The notes under the pieces: model-generated | Told to the model about the DNA's origin: nothing | What the model saw: only the letters and a program-made list of their open reading frames with translations | Database searches by the model: none | Assembly (NCBI GenBank): GCA_021030905.1 | Contig: JAGFMI010000005.1 | Coordinates: forward strand, 186,001-250,000 | Origin: Pyrenula massariospora | Lineage: Eukaryota; Ascomycota; Eurotiomycetes; Pyrenulales; Pyrenulaceae | Direction: 5' to 3' | DNA: 64,000 bases | Position numbers and translations under genes: made by a program | Shown here: piece by piece, positions 1 to 11,662 of the stretch | Numbering within the stretch: the stretch's first letter is position 1 | Layout of the letters: every line of letters begins with the position of its first letter

Positions 1-681
1 CCCATGGGTGAGCTCGGCCATTTTTCACACTGCCAAATGACTCTCCAAAGGACAGTTCGGCAGAGATGTCGAATGCTAAGAAATTTAGCCAGTCCACCAT
101 ATCTACGACAGCGCGGCCATGTCCAGCAGTGACGGACTGTTTAAACTTTTCGATCATGAGTCCAACATTAAACTCCACTAGAGGAGCATGTTCACGGACA
201 GCATGCTCTGTGAATGCGCCCATGATACCTCTGCGATGTCGTGCGTGTGCAGCTTCGTCCACGCTCACAATGGCGTGAGGCTCGCCAGGCTGTGGCCTGG
301 CCCAGACACTGTTCTTCTCCAACACTGGGTGCCCAGTTCGCGTGCTATAAATATCCTTCCATGCTTGCGCGTCAATGTAAGAGAGCTCGTTCGGAGCAAC
401 CCTGACGACAGGACCATATTGATCGTGTAGCTCTTTCAGCCGGCGGTGGAGGGATCCAGATTGAAGGGAGTATGTCCACACAAGCCGAGCAGCAGCCCAC
501 GATTTTGGACCTGGGTAATGACGGAGAGGATGGAAGTAAGCATTGTAGACAAGAATAATGGCCAACTGTGTAATGTATTAGGATCTGTCGACGGCATGAC
601 GCTATGTTACTTTACCGTGAAGGCGAATGCTAGGATAGACCAAGTAGTGAAGCCAAATGCGAGATAAAGTAGCTCATACAT
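1..681 (-). CDS. Cytochrome P450, N-terminal part (gene continues off the left edge)
   Basis: Haem-thiolate monooxygenase anchored in the ER by an N-terminal membrane helix. The start at 681 opens a 22-codon exon coding a hydrophobic anchor (MYELLYLAFGFTTWSILAF). A 50-bp intron (615-566, GTAAAG...ACAG) follows in phase 0. Exon 2 then gives the classic fungal P450 N-terminus: FHPLRHYPGPKSW hinge, then YGPVVRVAPNELSY, WARPQPGEPHAI, and an HARHRR segment of the helix C type, followed by a helix C/D region. The haem-binding cysteine loop and the ExxR motif lie outside the window, so neither function nor integrity can be judged. The hinge and early motifs resemble the isotrichodermin C-15 hydroxylase/benzoate hydroxylase-like fungal P450s; this is family resemblance only. 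No secondary-metabolite backbone gene is visible next to it. Confidence 0.9.
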
Positions 682-761
682 AGCTTCTGGAGCCTTTTGA
701 TCTCATCAACGATGCGTATGGACAACAAGAATTTATTGTCCTCCGAGACTTTATTACTTGA

Positions 762-938
762 ATGACTCAAGGGCCGGATCTATCACCTTTCCGAGCTCCG
801 CGGCGTATTGAAGAGCCAAGGCAGGCTATGATCGAGGGATACGATCAAGCACACAGACATGTGCCCGCAATCGGCAAGGATGGCGTTGTGAAACAGTACT
901 GGAAAAGTCCAGAAAAGATTACCTCAGGGAGGAAGTGA
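762..938 (+). CDS. Possible 58-residue ORF, unknown
   Basis: An ATG-to-TGA frame of 59 codons, shorter than most gene finders accept. It begins MTQGPDLSPFRAPRRIEEP and is rich in charged residues. It lies about 80 bp upstream of the divergent P450 start. No homology is recognised. It may be a chance frame or part of an upstream transcript; coding status is unproven. Confidence 0.15.
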   Translation: MTQGPDLSPFRAPRRIEEPRQAMIEGYDQAHRHVPAIGKDGVVKQYWKSPEKITSGRK

Positions 939-1860
939 ATTTACACGATCAGAGAAATCTTAAACAAGAACAGAAATACATTTGTAGCGTCGATAACATG
1001 TGTGACAAGATTGTTCGTCGATAGGCTGAGGGGATTGAGAGTTCGAGTAAAAGGGAGAGACGACCTAAGAGAGAACAAAAGTTCTGTTAGATTGGGTGTG
1101 CCTCTTGGGCCTGACTCAGCTCGCTCTTCACGCTGGACGGGGATGGTTTGCGATATTTATCGTAATCTGGCGGCCCGAGAGATTCAGGCTCGGAATCCTA
1201 ACAAGAATAGATGCGGGAGCCCAGAGATTATTTACATGAGCTTTCAGTAGCCATTACCTCAGTTGAAGCACAGTTTTGAGGAATCACAGAGGATTTGACA
1301 TGATCTAAAGGTTCGAGACTGTTGGCGTCGGCGCCATAAATGAAGCTTGCTTATGAAACGGAATTCGCGATCGCCGTCGCCCCGTTGTGGCTCCCAATCA
1401 TTTTGGCTAGAGACACCAGCCCTGTCAGCCTTGCGTCTCCTACTGAAGGCTGCCTATCATTCTAAACCTGAAGGCTAACATATCCTCTTACGCCAATTGA
1501 AATCTTAAATTCTGTTCATTGGAACTCTGAATCCTCTTCAATTCCTTGCCTTATCCTGTGTCTGGCTTGCTCCCAGAGTGTTTGATCTGAGCTTCGATCA
1601 CCTTCGCATATTTCGGTCTTTCTCTTCCAAAGAACTTCAAAGCTAATTTTCATATCTGCCAAAGCCCAGCTCTTCAAGCATTAAAAGCGCCTTGCGAATG
1701 AATACGTTTCTAGGTACTTTCTAATACTTAGAACTCTTCTACGATGGAGCTTTGGTGACACGAAAAAAGAGCGGAGCGTGCAATACTTGAATGAAAAAGC
1801 TTCTTATCTTCTCCTCTATCAAATCTGGTTGGCTTGCTTCCAGCCTATACCTCTGTCTAC
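939..1860. other. Intergenic region upstream of SWF1
   Basis: No convincing gene. An 82-codon plus frame at 1002-1250 has no recognisable domain. The last 300 bp are pyrimidine-rich on the plus strand, which fits the SWF1 promoter and 5' leader. Confidence 0.5.
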
Positions 1861-3159
1861 ATGGGGCCTATTAAGACTATTATAATTTGCATAATCTCTC
1901 TATCAACTCTGGTTTTTGTTGCTCTGTTTGGTAGGCTCCCGGCATTCCGGTAGGTTCTCCTCTCTGTCTTCCCCGTCCCCGAAACCGAACTCCATCTTCT
2001 ACCTTATTCTATACTAATCCATTTCTCCAGCAAAACCCCTGTTGGTGCCCTCCATCGCCTTCTTCTCCTCCACATTCCTCGCGCCCTTACACACCTCGAT
2101 CGATTCCTCACCGGCGGCCGTTTGACACGTACCCTCCACCGGACCGCCCACTATCTGACCTACGAACCCCATCCACTAGTCCTCCTTTTCTTCCTCACCC
2201 TCCTTGTAGCCGGGCAAATCTTCTTCATTCCCCCAGCCTGGCCTCAAGTATCCCCAACGCATCACCTTTTAATTCCCCTCCTGTGCTCCCTTCCCTACAC
2301 TCTTCTCTACCTCGGCGCCACAACATCCCCTTCCATCACTCCCTCTAATCACGACTCTTCCCTCCGCCATTACCCCTACGACCGCACGCTCTACCACCCC
2401 GGCCACATATGCCAAACCTGCAATCTCCCCAAACCTCCCCGCAGCAAACACTGCTCCCTCTGCAAGTCCTGCGTCGCGCGCATGGACCACCACTGCATCT
2501 GGCTCAACAACTGCGTCGGCCGAACCAACTACCACTACTTCCTCCTGCTACTCCTCTCCACCACCGTCCTCCTCGTCTACGGCGCCTGGCTGGGCTTCTC
2601 CATCCTCCGCCGGCCCCTCGCCCCGTCCCGCACCTGGTCCGAAGCGTTCGGCGCAACGCTGGCGGCCATCTCCCTCCACCCACGCCTCGGCTCGGTGACC
2701 CTCCTCTGCCTCCTCGCAGCCCCGCTGCCGTTTGGTCTGCTGGCATATCACGTCTACCTCCTCTGGGCGGGCATGACCACCAACGAGTCCGAGAAATGGG
2801 GGGACCTGCGCGAGGACATCGCAGATGGGATTGTCTGGAAGGCGGACCGGAGGGCGCTGCTGAGGGATTATCCGCCGTTGCCCGGGCATGTGGAGCCGTT
2901 GGGACACGAACTCAAGTGGCCGATCGAGGCGCGATGGTGGGTTTGTCGGATGCCGAGTGGGGAAGTGCCCAGGAGGTGGGTGAGAAGGGAGGAGGCTGGA
3001 AGGAATGAAGACGGAGTAGAAGAGAAAGGTGGGGAGATGGTGGCTGGTGGGCCGGACGAGAGATGGGTTAAGGTGAGAAGTTTGACCGAGGTTGAAAATG
3101 TGTACGATCTTGGATTTTGGGGGAATTTGGGTGATGCTATTTGGAATAGGAAGATGTGA
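1861..3159 (+). CDS. swf1: DHHC palmitoyltransferase, SWF1 type
   Basis: Integral membrane S-acyltransferase that adds palmitate to cysteines next to transmembrane segments (SNAREs in the yeast family). Exon 1 (1861-1949) starts MGPIKTIII and codes a first membrane helix. An 81-bp intron with a TACTAAT-like branch site and acceptor at 2030 joins in frame to exon 2 at 2031; the total is 1218 nt, 405 residues. The cysteine-rich catalytic domain is clear: HICQTCNLPKPPRSKHCSLC then the DHHC signature (MDHHCIWLNNCVG) and NYHYF, followed by further hydrophobic segments. The polar C-terminal tail is cytosolic in this family. Order and spacing of helices around DHHC match Swf1 better than Pfa3/Pfa4. 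No defects seen. The 3' end converges with the SPF30 gene. Confidence 0.92.
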
Positions 3160-3657
3160 ATGTTGAAATAGAGAGCACTTAGAAAATTTCAAGAAATCTA
3201 CTTCAGGGGTGACGAAAAGACGATTACGGTAGATAGGGTCTATTTTTTGGCATTGACATATTTAATTAGAATTTGTTCATTTTGATGGAAGCAGAGTGGA
3301 AGGTAGTCGAAAGAAATGAGCAGACAATAGTAAAGATGGGGTGCGTGATCGACAAGGATGACTTCGAGATCTGATCGAAATGGCTTATACCCCTGTGAAC
3401 TATCTAACAAAGCGCTCAATGATCAGCAAAGTGTCATATTCATCGTCATAGGAAGGGGATCTCCCTGCCGAGCTTTCATTTCTTCGCTTCTGTTTCTTCG
3501 CATCTCAGTCTTTTTCTTTAGTGCCTTTCGGACCATTGAGGTCAAAATCTAAGATGCAAGAGGATCAGTAAATGACCAACCACGCAATTTTACGAACAAC
3601 ATCACGCCTTGAACGCTTGCAAAATCTATCCATTGGCCAGCGGCCTTTCGTGTTCCA
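3160..3657. other. Convergent intergenic region (SWF1 / SPF30)
   Basis: Two 3' ends face each other here. Only short frames without recognisable content are present; it presumably holds both 3' UTRs and terminators. Confidence 0.5.
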
Positions 3658-4669
3658 TTAAAAACCCTCTTCGCCTTCCTGCTGATAGATATGCCTTGAT
3701 CGTGTCGGATCCTTTCGCATCGCTTGGCCCGAGCCTGTAAATCCAACTTCGCAATTGTTAGCACTAGCCAACACACTGAAGATGTTCAACACCTTACCTC
3801 GAGCATTGAACCCATCCGGCGTTCTGAACATGCTTTCTTTCTTTGCTGTCTTTCCTGTTTTTCCTTTCGCCGCAAATTCCTGCCACTTGTTCTTTCCTGC
3901 CTCAAGCTCTTTGTTCGCCTTCACCTTTCTTGGAATCTTAGCCGGCCGTGCTGGCCCATCGCTAACCTTGCTAGGTTCGCTTTTTGCCTGTGATGCAAAG
4001 CTCGGATTGACCGATGCAGCAGCAGATATCACGCCAGGGTTTGGCGCCGGTGAAGCTGAGGGTGTCGTGCCTGGCGTCGACACGTCAGCCTTGCGTTTTA
4101 GAGATGCGTTGTTGAGAGGTTTGATGTCCTTAGCGTAGAGAGTTTCAGTGGTGTTGCTATAATTTTTGAATTTAACAATGTAGACTGGGTTAGCTTTGGA
4201 GCCAGTTATACTAGTTATTCTGGCGGTGTAGTATGCCCCGTCTCCTGACACCCATCGAGCAGATACTGTGTCGTTCACTGAGAAAGCTGTAGGCTGCTGA
4301 GGCTCTTCAGCAAGAGCTGATGGTTCAGGCTTCCTGTAGCCCGCTTGATATGCTGGGTGATTCTCTTTCGACCATTTTTCCTTGGGAGCTTGTGGGGAAG
4401 GTTTCTGGGGGGCAGCTACAGCTGGAGCGGGCTTTAGCTCTGCGATAGCAGTCTCGGTAAGGGTGATCACTTCTTCAAGCTCTATCTTGAGATTTTGGTA
4501 TTCTGCATTGTCGGGGTCGGCTTGGAGCTTGGATTGTACATCTTCATGCTGCGAAGCTGTGTTAGCCTAGTCCAGTGTCCCCAGTTGTAAATGAAGAGGA
4601 AAATGTAAGGTTTACTTGGGATCTGAAATCTTTGAGCTCTGCCTCAAAGGCTGCAACTTCGGCACTCAT
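3658..4669 (-). CDS. spf30: SPF30/SMNDC1-like splicing factor with Tudor (SMN) domain
   Basis: Nuclear pre-mRNA splicing factor; its Tudor fold binds symmetric dimethyl-arginine on Sm proteins in tri-snRNP assembly. Three exons were rebuilt: 4669-4616 (MSAEVAAFEAELKDFRSQ), 4548-3798 and 3746-3658, totalling 894 nt, 297 residues. Introns are 67 and 51 bp with GTAAAC and GTAAGG donors. The N-terminal coiled segment is followed by the Tudor core (VSARWVSGDGAYYTARI...VKFKNYSNTTETLY). The conserved C-terminal block (KESMFRTPDGFNAR, then VGFTGSG...RKDPTRSRHIYQ) is complete only when the last intron is removed. Without that splice the frame reads through into intron sequence, so automated models may carry a wrong C-terminus. 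All family landmarks are present. Confidence 0.9.
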
Positions 4670-6131
4670 CGCACTCTGGAGAAGAATAGTTCAATAGAAG
4701 CTATTCTGAACAGCGACGTGGGGCCAACCTTCGTCTAGGGCCTCTACGTGTCTGATCCGAGGAAGCAGTATGTTTCAAGTGTTTTGGAGAAAGAGATTTG
4801 AGAAGGTAGGACAAGAAGGTGATCAAGCAAGAACGGACGGAAGCACGACCAAGTATGTCCAAGGAAATGTCGCAAACGGTCTTGTATGACGATGTCCCGA
4901 AAATGCCAAGATTTCACTTTTGCACGTTCTGCTCGCCCGTTTCGGGCAGTAGGTTTTGCCGCTTGAAACTTAGTACTTTAGAGAATAACTCAAAGTGTAA
5001 AGAAATTAATTGTACCCAATCTCTATCTCAAGAAAGAAACAGCTAATCACTATTGGTAAAGGAGGATTCACATTTCGATGTTATGATCAGTCTCATAAGA
5101 TATTACCAAAGACCTTAACGAGGGGGTTTAAGTCATTCTTATCTTGATGAAGGAAAAGTTCATCGTTACTTCGACAAGTCATATGTAGGTAGCCAGCATG
5201 CTTACTTAGCCTTTCTCAACTTCCCTTCGTGAATCGGTAAGACCGACATGGCAGAAGCATTTTGTAATACAGCAAGACAAAGCGGGGGATGGGATTGTTC
5301 TAGCCTTGATATCTAAATTTTTCATGTTCTCTGAGATCGAGTTTACACTTTTGCGTGAAGGCGACACTCACCAGAATTCGTGCTCGTCCGCCCACCTCCA
5401 GCTACTGAAGCAATATTATTGTGATCGCTATTTCAAGCTAAGTACAGGATGAAGAGGATCAACATTGGGTGCGCTCCGCGCCACCTCCCTCCTCCACACC
5501 ACCTAGGAGAAGAGGGACGCACACTGTGGCTCACCGGAGCAAGTACCCAATTTTGGGAATCTCTGATATCTTAGCACGCCTGTTCCCCATCGAGGATGTC
5601 AGCCGTAGCCGAAGCTCGAGCGCTCTGGATTGAGATACGGATGCCTCTCGAGATTCGGGGTAAAGCGTGGGGCTGGCAAGAGACTTACGCCAAAAGCGCG
5701 AAAGAGGAGATCAAGAGGGTGGGGATGCGCGTTTCACTCATTATAAGATCACCGCCTCACACAGCCTCAACGCTCCTTATGGGTCGAGATTAAAGATGGT
5801 ACTTCGGCTGCCTGCTTAGCATGCCCACGTTATCTACCACTTGAATATGCAAATGGATCTCCTTGCACCTATCCCCTCCAGCTCTAACAAAACTCGCAAA
5901 TCCACTGGGCTGGTTGCGGCAAGATAGTCGATGTGGAACATACCTTGTGAAGATGAATCCGATAACCCCTTTTGATACGCAAACCTTTCTGACTCTCAAT
6001 AGCACCGCAGCCGCAACTGTTCTCCCGACCGTTCGTAGTAGGTCCTTACAAAGTCCTTTTCTCAACATGTTCTTTATTGTCATAGGAAAAAATTATCTAT
6101 TAAATAACCAGTACTGCAAGAAAGTGTTTTG
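4670..6131. other. Intergenic region, no gene recognised
   Basis: About 1.46 kb with only short frames (for example 4819-5046 and 5596-5793 plus) that show no domain, signal peptide or splice-supported extension. It includes the SPF30 promoter at the left and the region before the phosphotransferase remnant at the right. Confidence 0.4.
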
Positions 6132-7191
6132 AAGGCCGTCTTCACAAAATCCCCACCCCTCAAGATATCGAAAACGCTCGAACCGAGAAATTTATGACAA
6201 GCGACGATAGATTTCGTGCTCACCATGTATTCCGTGTGGACACTGTTTATGCGGTAAAATTCTCCGAGTTCCCGATAATTGCGCATGTAAGGCAGCTTTC
6301 CGCTTTTGCAGAGAATGTAATACAAATAAAATCATCTTTCTAGGAATCTGAGAATCTTTTGTTTCTTCAAGAGCATGAAGTTCGGACACCTAGAATATAT
6401 GCAGCTTTTTCTCATAGAGGAGCAGATCCTCTGGGTTTAACGGTCAAAGGTGTCGGGCCCCGAGGTCGTCCGCGTCATCCATCCCAGCTAGGAACATACC
6501 ACTACCTCGTTATGGACTACATTGATGGAATCACTCTCAACGACGAAATCTGGTTCGAGATCGTGCCTCAAGCAAGGTCCAAAATCTTCCAAGAGATCGC
6601 GGAACAAGTGAAACTGCTTCGTTCTATTCCCCCTCCCAACGCCACGTATTACGGCCGCGTACATCACCAAGCCTTCGAGGCCAACATGCCGCTACTTAGA
6701 TGCAGCAAATCCGGGAACCTGATCCCCCGGTTGACACCTACGAAGACTTTCTCGCGTACCTGTACAACGCCCTCGGAGTCAGGGCCCCGGACAAGTTCAC
6801 CTTCCGGCACGCGGACGAGGTCTACCCGGACATACAGCTCCAAGCCTCCCTCTTCTACAGCGGTTTCGACCCGTCCGCCAAAAGCGCGGCAGAGCCAAAG
6901 CCCTCGCACATGGATCTGCAACACCGCAATATAATGCTGAGAAGACCGTCGTCGGGGACAGATCCGTCGCCGGACAAGATCGACGATCACGACGTGGTCA
7001 TCGTGGACTAGGTGTTGATGTGCTGGCTGCCGGTTTGGGCGGAGTTGGCGAGTCTGTGGTTCAAGGTCCCGTTTGATGACAAGGAGCTGGCACTGTGGGA
7101 GGTTTACAAAGAGGTAAAGCCATTTTATTATCCGGAGGTAGCTTTCTACCGTGATTGCTGTGCTGCGATGGGAGGGTGGATGATGGATTGA
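6132..7191 (+). pseudogene. Aminoglycoside-phosphotransferase/protein-kinase-like pseudogene
   Basis: Remnant of a fungal APH-family (kinase-fold) gene. The reading starts around an IPTPQDIENAR segment; no upstream ATG is open, the first in-frame ATG being near 6193. A lysine-containing strand follows (VYAVKFSEF), then an intron at 6287-6343 (GTAAGG...TAG) that joins in phase to ESENLLFLQEH, the usual helix after the ATP-binding lysine. The hinge YLVMDYIDG and catalytic loop HMDLQHRNIML are recognisable. Near 6690-6700 the frame shifts by one base. At 7009-7011 a TAG interrupts the region after IVD, where relatives have a Trp (DW), and the C-terminal LPVWAEL...FKVPFDD continues after it. One frameshift plus one nonsense codon and a missing start make a functional product unlikely. 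Confidence 0.75.
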
Positions 7192-8168
7192 AGGACGTGA
7201 CCTCGTGCTCTATTGTAATGCCAGGATGACGCAGCGTAAGGTGATGGCGTTGGCTACGGCGGCAGATTTATTTATTAAGTGCTGAGAGCCAAAAAGTGAC
7301 TTGAGAAATAAATATCTCAACAAGAGAAGGGAGATGATTAGGAGGCTCGTTGAGGAGATAGGATGTATTGTGCATACATACCCGCAGTGGAAGTCCAAGA
7401 TGTACCCTTCAGATGTGTGGGCAAAGGTACTATACAATGGACTTTGAATATGGCGCATCGTTACCGCAGGCCCCTGTCCGGGATGTTGTCATCCCAAGGC
7501 GCCGTAATTGGTGTCCGCAGACCAGGCTGAGGCTTTTTTGGCAAAATTAGGAAACGCTTCAGCGTCCAAGGCTGCCATCAGTCTCTAAGATTCGACGCAC
7601 TCCTTGATTTCTAATCAGCAAGCTGGTCTTATGGCGGCGAAGCCGCTTATCCCCGGTGGGCGGCCCTCCCCCTCACACAGGCGTGGCTCGAGCCAATTGA
7701 CAACAACTCTGGTCGCTTCAAAGGATTAAGCTTCGTCCGCTGCTTTTGCGACAGATCGCTCTCTGTACTTGCTCTGCCCTGCAACGGTCAATCGAGGAGT
7801 GGTCCAGAGCGAAGGTGGAACTACGGTGTCCTCTGTGCCCACATAGCGGTCAAGGTCGCGCACAAGCTCCCCTCCAGACAACATCCTCCTCCCATTTGTC
7901 CACCAGCTCTTGACTCCTCCGGTGCGTCATCGTCCTCAATTTCTCGTAACTTAGCAGAGCACCCGTGGTGTGACTCCCCTGGGCGGGCTGATACGGCTTG
8001 CGGGCTAAACCTTCTCCAGCTTGGAGCAGGCGGTTTGCGCTTCTCTCGTGGACCCCGCCATTTCACCTTTCTCGCCACACTCTACTGATCTGACACCCTG
8101 TAAGGGTCTGGCACCTTTCAATCCTACGCCGATTGTTCTGGAAGGGTTTCCCCCCATAAGTCTACACC
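7192..8168. other. Promoter/5' leader region of the Yap1 gene
   Basis: No gene recognised. The right half is rich in short pyrimidine runs typical of fungal leaders. Two overlapping frames (7821-8078 minus, 8021-8314 plus) have no recognisable content. Confidence 0.45.
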
Positions 8169-10391
8169 ATGTCTCGTCCAAATTCTCAAGTTTACAACCT
8201 ATCTCAAGACCAGCAAGACCTCCTCATGGCTGCTCTATCGTCCAATCAGCCGTCCGGGCAGTCCGCCCGCAACCCCGCAAAGATCTCGAAAACTTCACCA
8301 GCTCAAAGCGGTGAAGCTACCGACGGGGATAAGACAAACGAAAAGCAGAATCTCTATCAGGAGAAGGGTTTCAATGGGAGCGATCTATTCGACTCGCCGA
8401 ATCCGGCGCCTCCGGGTTCCAGCCAGCTTGACTTTGATGGTGTTCCAGACGACAGTCCCTTTCTAGATTTCGACCCTGAAGCTGACGACCAATTTGACTT
8501 TGACCTTAACGGACCGAGTTTGATCGGAGACCTCCCGGACAATACAACCTATGAAGAGAATGACCTTCATGAGAAGAGAAAAGATGTTGAGGGAAAGGAT
8601 GAGGATGAAGAAGGCGGTGGGAAGCGTCGGGAGAGCGAAGATAAGACAGCCAAGAAACCAGGCAGGAAACCATTGATGAATGAGCCAACTTCTGTAAGTC
8701 TAGTGCCGAAATACCTTCCTCACTCCGAGTAAGCTCACACCAAAACAGAAAAGAAAGGCGCAGAACAGAGCTGCTCAACGTGCATTCCGGGAGCGCAAGG
8801 AAAAGCATCTGAAGGACCTCGAGACCAAAGTTGAAGATCTGGAGAAATCGTCTGAATCTACTAGTCACGAGAATGGTCTCCTCAAAGCGCAAGTGGAGCG
8901 ATTGCAAGTAGAGCTTCGTGAATACCGGAAGCGTTTGTCTTGGGTTAGTAATGGTGCGGGTCTTGGTCGATCACCACCTTTACGCAGCACGAGTTCTGGA
9001 ACAGGCGTTCAGAACGGGATCAATGGCGTCAACAACAATGATTTTCAATTCGACTTTCCTAAGTTTGGTGATCTCCCAAACAATCACATGCTCTCACGCA
9101 ATTCCTCTGACCGTTCTGCGCCCCGGCCGCATGCAAGGTCCTCGACATCGTCGATGAATAACACTCCCGGAGTTATTGCACGAAACTCAATGTCGCGCCC
9201 AAGTCCACCATCGCAAGGGACAGGGTATGGACCAACAACAGCGTCGCCAATCGACAACACCTATTCAGCATCGCCAGAAACCACCAATGACAATCTTGGC
9301 AGCGTCAACAGTCTCAATGATCTCTTCAGCCCTTCTATACTTGCAGCAAGTCGTGGCGCTAATTACAATTACTTCCCACAAGAAAATTCCTTCGCCAACC
9401 AGCAGCGGTCATACACGACGAGCACGGATACCAATTCACAGCCACAGCCAGGTCTTTTCAGCACCAATTCAACGGCATCAAACTCAGACTCACCTAATTC
9501 CTCCACTGACTCACAGCAGCAAGGTTCCTCCATTGGTACCTCTCCAGAGCCGAGTCTTAGCTCTCCGAACTCGAAACTGAACGAGCTCGGTCTGAATACA
9601 ATCAGCGAGGAAGGCACAGAATCCCAACAGCAAGCTTTCCAAAATTATGGAGGTGAGAAATCCTTCTGCGATAAGCTTGCAATGGCTTGTGGTAACATCC
9701 AAAATCCAATCCCGCGCGCTCTTTCCGAAGACTGCGGCTGCAATAAAGACAATGCTTCCTCTTTGACCACATCTGACGGCTTTTCTTCTCATGCAGGCGC
9801 AAATTCCGGCTTTGCAAACACATCTAGCGGTCTGACACCTGGAAATGAATATTCGTCCTTCAATTGGATGGCACAGCAAAACAATAATGTCTTCGATCCA
9901 GTCCTTTTCGGCGATTACCGCGAGCCGCAGGAAGCTGTGACGGGGCAAGATTTCGGAACATTCTTTAACGAGGCTTTCCCACTACCAGATCTTGGAAGCC
10001 CCTTCAACAATCTAGACAACGCTACAAATAACACGACAGTACAGCCCGCTGGAAGTCCCGAGGCGCAGCTCCAGCAACAGGTTCCGGCGAAAGTGGATCT
10101 GATGAAGCAGGTTGACGCTATGCAGAACGGGGATGAGGTGTATCCCGGTGAGGACAGGAGCAAGATGATGACTTGTAATAAGATTTGGTACGCTTTTAGC
10201 TCCTCTGCATACTGGGAAGTGATGCTGACTATGCAATCTTCAGGGATCGTCTCCAATCTATGGACAAATTCCGCAATGGTGAGATTGACGTCGATAATCT
10301 CTGTTCAGAGCTCAGGGCGAAGGCTCGCTGTTCTGAAGGTGGTGCTGTTGTCGAAAAGAAAGACGTGGATAAAATACTGAGCACAGCGTGA
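8169..10391 (+). CDS. yap1: AP-1-like bZIP transcription factor (Yap1/ApyAP1 type)
   Basis: Nuclear regulator of the oxidative-stress response, controlled by redox-dependent nuclear export. Three exons (8169-8693, 8749-10187, 10244-10391) give 2112 nt, 703 residues. The basic region KRKAQNRAAQRAFRERK begins exactly at exon 2 and is followed by a leucine zipper (about 190-225). The middle is Ser/Asn/Gln-rich. The n-CRD contains FCDKLAMACGNIQNPIPRA and a CGC pair. The c-CRD contains TCNKIWDRLQ, DNLCSELRAKARCSEGG and ends VDKILSTA; it overlaps the Crm1 export signal in the family. The second intron (56 bp) splits the c-CRD inside the Trp codon. If it is missed, the last 48 residues are replaced by an unrelated frame and redox control would appear lost. 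All expected cysteines are present. Confidence 0.95.
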
Positions 10392-11662
10392 GAAATGCGA
10401 AAACACTTTGACGTTCATATGCCAGGGATTTGGAGATATTCGTATGGCGCTGGTAAATGGATCTGGGGCTCTCAGGTGCTCTCAGGCGCTGAATATCTCA
10501 CAAGCCAATGGCGCTATACTTTCGGTAAATACGATGGTGGCGGATGTGCTGCGAATTTTTGCTCACTATACCAAAACATTGTTGGAGGATTGATACCGAC
10601 CGCTCGTTGGTGCCATGGCGATACCACTGAACTTTACTCATAGTCTTGGTTTCTTTTTCCATTCCATGCCTGCTTGTCGGTCTAGTTGAATTGGCAGCGG
10701 TCTGAAACACACAGCTTGATATGACAATAGTTCTGCATCTGTAACTTTGGAAATTTATCTCCGCTACAGCTTCCATTCTTCTTCATACTGCAATGTTCCC
10801 TAACTGCTTACGAACCCCTCCCCCCGGCCGGGGTGACTTTTAGGATGTACATACGATTACACCCTTTCATCTCTTCCTTACGCTATTAAAAAGGACAAGT
10901 GCTTATCTCTTCCCAAGCGCACTCCACAACACACATGCAGATATCGCCAGCTCCACTGACATTGCCACGAATGAACGCTAAGATACAGGAACCTCACGAT
11001 TTTTTTGGTGAGGACTACCACATCAATCAGCGCTCCCAAAATCAAGGTACAATGTAAAGCCACACATTTGCCTGCACTGTACCAGCTGTGTGATTGTGTC
11101 CGTAGTATGAGAATGGTTTGGAGCATTAGGAGCTGGACGAACGCCCGTGTAGCCTACACAGTTCGCGCGACGTTCTAAGGGGGTGTAGGTAGTGGTGGGA
11201 GATTGATGTCGTACCTGAAAGAGGAGAAAGAGGGCGATGAGATAAAAGGTGTGCGGATATGCACCGACTGATTTTGGTAAGGTATGGAGACTTCGACTTC
11301 CGCACCGCAGGAAATTCACGCTTGGAATCGCATTCATCGAGCAACCGTGGCTTACAAAACACATATTAGAATTTCGGGCTTGCTGCTACGAGGTAATGAT
11401 ATTTGGGCAGGCCCCAAGCGAGTTCCCTGCGCATCATCTACGGCAGATAAGTAGAATTGTACACAGCAAGAAAACGCCTACCCTGGTTGAAGCAAAGCAT
11501 TATAGCAAAGCCAACCATCCCACATCCGCCTGCTACCAATAGTCGGTTGACAGCTGGATCTTTCGATCAAGGTACACCGGTTCGGTCGTCAGCAAGCGCT
11601 AGTCCAGCACACTCTCAAAGATACAAGCATCCGCGGGTCCCAAAACAAAGAAAAGATGTCTC
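10392..11662. other. Convergent intergenic region (yap1 / DUF2433 gene)
   Basis: About 1.27 kb between two 3' ends. Several 60-110-codon frames occur on both strands, but none shows a domain, signal peptide or consistent splice pattern. Probably 3' UTRs and spacer. Confidence 0.45.
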
